From positions 1 to 64,000 of the forward strand of contig JBEKMJ010000040.1 in the NCBI GenBank assembly GCA_050008575.1: a stretch of DNA of 64,000 nt. The letters run 5' to 3'. Positions 59,149 to 64,000 of the stretch are shown piece by piece; positions within the stretch are counted from its first letter, which is position 1, and each line of letters opens with the position of its first letter. The position numbers and the translations under genes were made by a program. The notes under the pieces are model-generated. The model had not been told where the DNA came from, searched no databases, and was given only the letters and a program-made list of their open reading frames with translations. This DNA is from Bog-159 sp050008575. GTDB taxonomy: Bacteria > Acidobacteriota > Terriglobia > Bryobacterales > Bryobacteraceae.

Positions 59149-61097
59149 GAGCGCCTCGCCACCAGCATGGTCATATCGTCCGACAATTCCGCGGCGTCGC
59201 CCGACCATTGCAAGACGGCCTCCATCACGCGCGCGATGATTTCGGGCGAATCGCGGTCCACGTTCTTAGACAGCAAGTCGGTGAGCCGCTGCTCGCCGAA
59301 CATTTCGCCGTACTCGTTCTCGGGCTCTATCATGCCGTCGGTGTAGGCCACCAGTATGTCGCCGCTGGCGATCTGGATGGTTCTTTCCTCGTACAACGAG
59401 AAGGGGAACGCGCCCACCACGGTGCCGGTCACTTCCAATAACTCGGGCACGCCCTTGCGCAGCAGGATCGGCTGCAGATGGCCGGCATTCGTATAAGTCA
59501 AAGTATGAGTCACTTCGTCGTACACCGCGAAATAGAAAGTCGCATACTTTTCGGCCGAGGTATTGGCGTACAACAACTTATTCAGACGCGACACCATCAT
59601 GGCGGTGGAGAGCGCGGGCGGAGCGCCGCCATTGCCGGCCGCGCCAGGGACACCCGCGGTAAGCTGCATGCGCATGGTGGACTGGATGGAAGCCATCAAC
59701 AGCGCCGCCGAAATGCCCTTTCCGGCCACGTCGCCGATGGCGAACGCCACGCTGGAGTCGAAGCGCATGAAATCGTAATAGTCGCCGGAAACCACGCGCG
59801 CCGGGTTGCACACGCCCGTCAGCATCAAGGTTTTGGGACTCGGCAAGTTCTTGGGGAAAAGCTGGCTTTGCACCTCGCGCGCGATTTCCAGTTCGGACTG
59901 CAGGCGCTCCTTCTCCTTGGCCACCACGATGAGCCGCTCCAGGTTCTCGGTCATGGTGTTGAACGAAGCTCCCAACTCGGCCAGTTGGTCTTTGCCGCGC
60001 ACCGGGATGCGATGCGAAAAATCGCCTTCCTTGATGCGGCGCGTGCCGACGTACAGCTCGTGCACGGCGCTCGTAATGGTGCGCGAAATGGACACCCCGA
60101 TCACCAGCGAGACCAGTTCCACGATCAACAGGAGGGTGACGGTAACCAGGAATGCAACCCAGATCACCTGGCCGTATTCCATGTCGCCGAGAGAGATATT
60201 GTTTCCGAACAGGGTGCTGAGCACTGCGGACATGCGCGTGTGCACCAGCAGCAGGCCGCGGTTGTTCTTGCTGCCCGGCGAATTCCAGAACGTGACGGGC
60301 ACCAGGGATCCCCAATCGACCTGTATGTCGAGGAAGTTGTTCTTGGGCGGAATGGGCGCGGCGGGTGTGGACCCGGCGGGCGCGCGCTGCAGGCCGCCGC
60401 CGGACTCGGAGAAGTCGCGGAAATCCACCTGGCCGAGGCCGGGCAACAGATTCGAAAGAAACTCCTGGCTGAGCGGGGCCATGATGGTGACCCCGGTGCG
60501 GCCGGAGTGGATGTTGGCCCAGCTATGCAGCCGCGCCTCGTGGACGATGATGCCGTTGGCGTCCTTCCATCCGGCGGGCGGGGCGGCCATGGTGGACGAC
60601 GCGGGATAACGGTATTCGCCGCCATCGCGCACCAGAATCTCGGTGGTGGGGAAGAATCGCTGGGTGAAATCCTGCGTGCGCAGGATCACTTCCGGCCGGT
60701 GTTCGGGAGGCGCTTCGAGGATGGCGACGGCGGAACCCTTCAGAATGCTGGTGCGCCGGTCCAATTCCGAGTTAATGAGATAAATCGCGATCTGGCCGGT
60801 AAGCCCGTAAGCGCTCACAAGGACCAAGGCCAGAATGAGGACGATGGGCACCATGGCGATGAACGCATAGGCCACGATGAGGCGGTTGCGCAGGCGCCAG
60901 ATCAGCTTCTTGACGCCCGCCCGGGCCAGGCGGATGGCCACCAGGAAGCCGGCGATCCAGGTGGCGAACGTGATCAGTAACCCGACGAACGAGGCTGGCA
61001 GCGCGTAGGCCAGCACGGCGTCGAGAAGCACCAGGAGGATGAACGTTTTTTCGATGCGCCCCAGCTTGCGGTAGAGGAATTTCAGGCGTGGGAGCAT
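59145..61097 (-). CDS. Membrane PP2C/SpoIIE-type phosphatase with HAMP domain (RsbU-like)
   Basis: 650 residues. Membrane spans at about 17-55 and 68-100 are followed by a periplasmic sensor region, a span near residue 330 (VIWVAFLVTVTLLLIVELVS), a HAMP linker (TRRIKEGDFSHRIPV) with coiled coil, then a PP2C_SIG phosphatase: VVSGDYYDFMRF, AIGDVAGKGISAALLMAS, YTDGMIEPENEYGEMFG and LSDDMTMLVARR. It probably dephosphorylates an anti-sigma antagonist in response to an external signal. No antagonist or kinase gene is adjacent. It lies after the MacAB-like pair and is coupled to nnr. Confidence 0.9.
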   Translation of the reverse strand: MLPRLKFLYRKLGRIEKTFILLVLLDAVLAYALPASFVGLLITFATWIAGFLVAIRLARAGVKKLIWRLRNRLIVAYAFIAMVPIVLILALVLVSAYGLTGQIAIYLINSELDRRTSILKGSAVAILEAPPEHRPEVILRTQDFTQRFFPTTEILVRDGGEYRYPASSTMAAPPAGWKDANGIIVHEARLHSWANIHSGRTGVTIMAPLSQEFLSNLLPGLGQVDFRDFSESGGGLQRAPAGSTPAAPIPPKNNFLDIQVDWGSLVPVTFWNSPGSKNNRGLLLVHTRMSAVLSTLFGNNISLGDMEYGQVIWVAFLVTVTLLLIVELVSLVIGVSISRTITSAVHELYVGTRRIKEGDFSHRIPVRGKDQLAELGASFNTMTENLERLIVVAKEKERLQSELEIAREVQSQLFPKNLPSPKTLMLTGVCNPARVVSGDYYDFMRFDSSVAFAIGDVAGKGISAALLMASIQSTMRMQLTAGVPGAAGNGGAPPALSTAMMVSRLNKLLYANTSAEKYATFYFAVYDEVTHTLTYTNAGHLQPILLRKGVPELLEVTGTVVGAFPFSLYEERTIQIASGDILVAYTDGMIEPENEYGEMFGEQRLTDLLSKNVDRDSPEIIARVMEAVLQWSGDAAELSDDMTMLVARRS

Positions 61098-61199
61098 TCT
61101 GTTTTATCTTAGCGCCTGGGGCGCGCTTCGCGCCCACTGTGGAAAGAAGAAGCGCAGCGGCCCGCCCTACAGCCAGGATTGGCTGCCCCCTCAAGACGG

Positions 61200-61943
61200 T
61201 TACCGGACCTGCTCGTCCTTCTCCACCTTACCGTCGCGGATATGAATCACCCGATGCGCGTGCAAGGCGATATCGTGCTCGTGAGTCACCAGCACGATCG
61301 TGTTGCCCTGTTCGTGCAGACGCGCGAACAACGCCATGATGTCGTTGCCGGTGACGCTGTCCAGGTTTCCGGTGGGCTCGTCGGCGAGAAGTATGGAAGG
61401 GTCGTTTACCAGCGCGCGCGCCACCGCCACGCGCTGGCGCTGGCCGCCGGATAGCTCGTTGGGCTTGTGCAACATGCGCGCTTCAAGATCCACGTTGCGC
61501 AAAGCGGCCTTGGCGCGCTCGGTGCGCTTATCCGCCGGTGTGCCGCTATAGATCAGCGGCAGTTCCACGTTGTGCAGCGAGGTGGCGCGCGGCAGCAGGT
61601 TGAAGGTCTGGAAAACGAAGCCGATCTCTTTGTTGCGGATGCGCGCCAGCTCGTCGTCGGTCATCTCGCTGACCAGCCGGCCGTTGATGTAATACTGCCC
61701 CTTGGTGGGCGTGTCCAGGCAGCCGATCAGATTCATCAGCGTGGATTTGCCCGAGCCCGACGGACCCATGATGGCCACATACTCGCCGCGCTTGATGGTG
61801 ATGTCGACGCCCGAAACCGCGTGGATTTCCTGGTCGCCCATGAGGTACGTCTTCCAAAGATCGTACGTGCGAATGACGATACCGTCGCGCTTGAGTTGCT
61901 CGCCGCGCTCGATCAACTCCTTCTCTGCGAGTGCTTGTGCCAT
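61200..61943 (-). CDS. MacB/LolD-type ABC ATP-binding protein
   Basis: 247 residues. Walker A GPSGSGKSTLMN, signature LSGGQRQRVAVARAL, Walker B ILLADEPTGNLDS, with the LolD/MacB-specific FVFQTFNLLPRATSLHNVEL. It energises an FtsX-like permease, but no permease gene follows. The next gene is the RsbU-like phosphatase, so the permease may be encoded beyond the window or be a distant ADOP protein. Five bases after the adaptor gene. Confidence 0.92.
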   Translation of the reverse strand: MAQALAEKELIERGEQLKRDGIVIRTYDLWKTYLMGDQEIHAVSGVDITIKRGEYVAIMGPSGSGKSTLMNLIGCLDTPTKGQYYINGRLVSEMTDDELARIRNKEIGFVFQTFNLLPRATSLHNVELPLIYSGTPADKRTERAKAALRNVDLEARMLHKPNELSGGQRQRVAVARALVNDPSILLADEPTGNLDSVTGNDIMALFARLHEQGNTIVLVTHEHDIALHAHRVIHIRDGKVEKDEQVR

Positions 61944-61948
61944 TGGGG

Positions 61949-63373
61949 TTAAGCCTTCTGCGGCATGGGCGACTTGTTGTCCACCTTCACCTGGGCTTCA
62001 TTGCGCAGCGTGCGGATCACCTGATAGCTGCCGGTCACGATCTCGTCGCCCTCTTTGAGGCCGCTGAGGACTTCGATATCGGTGGCGCCGGTGATGCCGG
62101 TTTCCACTTTACGGAATTCAGCCTTGCCGCCGGCGATCACGAACACGCCCTGGACTTCTTCCTTTTTGGCCTTCTCCTCGGCCGGAGTCAGCTTGGTGGC
62201 GGCCAGCGCGCCGCCGCCGGTCTTGGGTTTCACTTCCAGGTCGCCCTTCTGCCGGATGGTCAGCGCCTGAATCGGAATGGTTACGGCATTCTTGCGCGTG
62301 GCGGTGGTGACTTTGGCCGTGCAGGAAAGGCCCGGACGGATCTCGTCGGGCGGGTCGTCCATGGCCACCACCACCTTGAAATCCTTGGCTTCCTGGCTGG
62401 AGACCGCGCTCTGCGAGGCAGCCAGGCCGGTAGAGCGCAAAATGGCGGTATCGCCAATCTCGATCACGTGCCCTTTGAAAGTCTTATTGGGGATCGCGTC
62501 GATGGCGATATCCGCTTTTTGACCGAGCGCCACGCTCACGATGTCGGTTTCGTCCACCTTGACTTCGGCGGTGATCAGGGACATATCGGCGATAGTCATG
62601 ATGTTGCTGCCCGCCAGATTCGTGACGCCGGGCACCACGGTTTCGCCGGCGCGCACGGGCAGGTTGGTGACCACTCCGTCGATCGGCGAGTACGAATCGT
62701 ACTTGTGCAGCATGTCGGAGTACTGGGCCAGCACCGCCTTGGCCTGCGCCACCCGGCGCTGCGTGGCGGATAGTTGCGCCGCCTGCTGCTCGCGCTGCGA
62801 GCGGGCTTGCGCCAGACGGGTCTGCTGTTCGTTCAACGAAGCGGCCGCCGCGTCATACGTGGCCTTCTTGGCATCGAAATCCTGCTTGGCTAGGAGCTGC
62901 CCCTTGAACAACTCCTGCGCGCGGCCGTAGTCCAGCTTGGCGTGGTCCAAATCGGCCTGCGAATGGTCGATCAGCGCCTGCTGGGTGCGCAGATTTTCGT
63001 CCGAGACATTCAGCCCGGCTTCGGCCGCGTTGGAATCCGCCTCGGCGGAGCTCACCTGGGCTTGTTGGGAAGCCACCTGCGCCTCCGGCTGAATATTTTC
63101 AATGCGCGCCACCAACTGCCCCTTCCGCACATGGTCGCCTTCCTTGACCAGGATCTCGGTGAGGATGCCCAGGGCGTTAGCGCCTATATTGATGTAATTC
63201 TTGGGCTTAACCTCACCAGACGCGGTGACCAGGCTGGTCAGGTCCTGGCGGACCACCTTACCGGTCTGGACGGCCACCACGCCGCGCTTACTGTAAACGG
63301 TGCTGGCATAAACGCCGATGCCCAGCGTAAGCACAACCAGGATGATGATGATGGTTTTCCATTTGGTCTTCAC
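61949..63373 (-). CDS. MacA/HlyD-type periplasmic adaptor
   Basis: 474 residues. An N-terminal membrane anchor (IIIILVVLTLGIGVYAS), lipoyl-like halves around ASGEVKPKNYINIGANALG and YSPIDGVVTNLPVRAGETV, and between them a long coiled-coil hairpin rich in Ala/Gln/Glu (QVASQQAQVSSAEADSNAAE through SQREQQAAQLSATQRRVAQA). The C-terminal beta-barrel ends with TGSYQVIRTLRNEAQVKV. It links an inner-membrane ABC exporter to the outer membrane. Followed by its ATPase gene; the permease is absent. Confidence 0.9.
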   Translation of the reverse strand: MKTKWKTIIIILVVLTLGIGVYASTVYSKRGVVAVQTGKVVRQDLTSLVTASGEVKPKNYINIGANALGILTEILVKEGDHVRKGQLVARIENIQPEAQVASQQAQVSSAEADSNAAEAGLNVSDENLRTQQALIDHSQADLDHAKLDYGRAQELFKGQLLAKQDFDAKKATYDAAAASLNEQQTRLAQARSQREQQAAQLSATQRRVAQAKAVLAQYSDMLHKYDSYSPIDGVVTNLPVRAGETVVPGVTNLAGSNIMTIADMSLITAEVKVDETDIVSVALGQKADIAIDAIPNKTFKGHVIEIGDTAILRSTGLAASQSAVSSQEAKDFKVVVAMDDPPDEIRPGLSCTAKVTTATRKNAVTIPIQALTIRQKGDLEVKPKTGGGALAATKLTPAEEKAKKEEVQGVFVIAGGKAEFRKVETGITGATDIEVLSGLKEGDEIVTGSYQVIRTLRNEAQVKVDNKSPMPQKA

Positions 63374-63454
63374 GAATCGAGACTCCTACTTTGCCGACGA
63401 TTATTAGACGTAGTTCTTAACGGGAGAGTTCAATAAACATATTAGCATCTGCGT

Positions 63455-63700
63455 GGTGGGGCAGGCGTCTACGCCTGTACTGGAGGGCGGCTGCGGCCAG
63501 GATTGGCCGCCCTACAAGAGGTTTTCCTCCGTGCGGCGGATCTCCGGACCTGTCAGGATGGGCCTGCGGCCCACAAATAGCGGTGCAAGCGCTGTGGGGG
63601 GCGGGATTTATCCCGCGCGGGGCTTAAGCCCCGCGACAGGCGAAACCGCCTGCCCCACCAAAAGGCCAATCTCTAGCGCGGGGCTTTTGCCCCGCCGCAG
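63455..63700. repeat. Series of palindromic repeat modules
   Basis: GTGGGGCAGGCGTCTACGCC, GGGCGGCTGCGGCCAGGATT..GGCCGCCC, GCGCGGGGCTTAAGCCCCGC, CAGGCGAAACCGCCTG and CCCAC, then GCGGGGCTTTTGCCCCGC. No gene is supported in 63374-63751. Confidence 0.8.
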
Positions 63701-63751
63701 TGGCGGCTTCTATCGGCTACAGTGGGTTTTCGACCGTGCTGCCGCCGCAGT

Positions 63752-64000
63752 TCACGGCCAGCGGACGCTATCCGGCGGAGTTTCGTGGCACTGGTTGGAA
63801 TCGGTTATACCCGAGGCGAGCTCGGCGCAGGCGTTCTCCGTAGCCGTCCGCAGCGCCAGTTCCCGCGTGCGCCCCGCAGCCGTGCGGCAGGATTGTTGGC
63901 CGCGAAACGTAATGCAGACTTCGCAGCGGATACGGCCGGCCCTGGTGGTAAGGGTCGAATAAACGACGAATCCCACCACCAGCAGAACGAACAGAATGCC
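63752..64000 (-). CDS. Hypothetical membrane-anchored protein, partial
   Basis: The frame is open at the window edge. It begins with a hydrophobic segment ILFVLLVVGFVVYSTL, followed by a short soluble part with four Cys (RIRCEVCITFRGQQSCRTAA) and a region with ELALRTATENACAELASGIT. It looks like a single-span protein of about 85 or more residues; N-terminus outside the window. No family known to me. Confidence 0.6.
   Translation of the reverse strand, partial: GILFVLLVVGFVVYSTLTTRAGRIRCEVCITFRGQQSCRTAAGRTRELALRTATENACAELASGITDSNQCHETPPDSVRWP

Overview
This is a high-GC bacterial chromosome segment with tightly packed genes on both strands. I infer an Acidobacteriota genome close to Candidatus Solibacter/Bryobacterales. 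The reasons are a Solibacter-type FtsX-like (ADOP) permease, an ABC permease fused to an M1 peptidase, an FG-GAP remnant with Solibacter-style NPWR repeats, an isolated hopanoid cluster, and many short palindromic intergenic repeats. This is inference, because no rRNA gene lies in the window. I saw no tRNA, rRNA, CRISPR array, complete insertion sequence or prophage.

Layout. 0.1-8.1 kb: repeats, ribA divergent from a LytS-type kinase, a broken PIN-domain toxin-antitoxin pair, decayed FG-GAP and M14-like remnants, an isochorismatase-like hydrolase and homoserine dehydrogenase. 8.1-19.1 kb: ADOP permease, methylmalonate-semialdehyde dehydrogenase, MazF-like toxin, cupin, an enolase-superfamily enzyme, a lone purS, hicAB, and a beta-lactamase-fold/NamZ fusion. 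19.2-22.1 kb: dihydropyrimidinase plus an NCS1 transporter. 22.1-31.8 kb: a nine-gene minus-strand hopanoid operon, ispH-shc-hpnH-hpnA-hpnG-two zinc dehydrogenases-hpnC-hpnD. 32.3-40.3 kb: ogt, a recombination scar, a GH13 enzyme, an ABC ATPase with its M1-fused permease, and a DinB protein. 40.3-46.4 kb: a CGNR regulator, a HAD phosphatase, rplU-rpmA-obgE and acnA. 46.4-50.4 kb: a dipeptidase pseudogene, a double-length ThyX divergent from dut, a CTP-synthase-related amidotransferase and a broken HTH antitoxin. 50.6-64 kb: prolyl oligopeptidase, a CcmH/DsbA-like fusion, HAD, YkgJ, and a minus-strand run macA-like/macB-like, then rsbU-like, nnr, tsaE and a phosphodiesterase.

How genes work together. 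IspH supplies isoprenoid precursors. HpnC and HpnD act toward squalene, Shc cyclises it, and HpnH and HpnG add and process the C35 side chain. hpnE is not present here. ThyX and Dut act around dUMP. Dihydropyrimidinase is paired with a likely hydantoin or pyrimidine importer.

Two features stand out beyond the genes. First, a family of modular palindromic repeats often begins within a few bases of a stop codon and is sometimes translated, including in two places inside squalene-hopene cyclase. Second, many start codons lie only 5-9 bases after a TATAAT-like box, so leaderless transcription looks common. Several divergent pairs share a symmetric -10 box, and one pair (DinB/CGNR) has interlocked promoters with the start codons one base apart.
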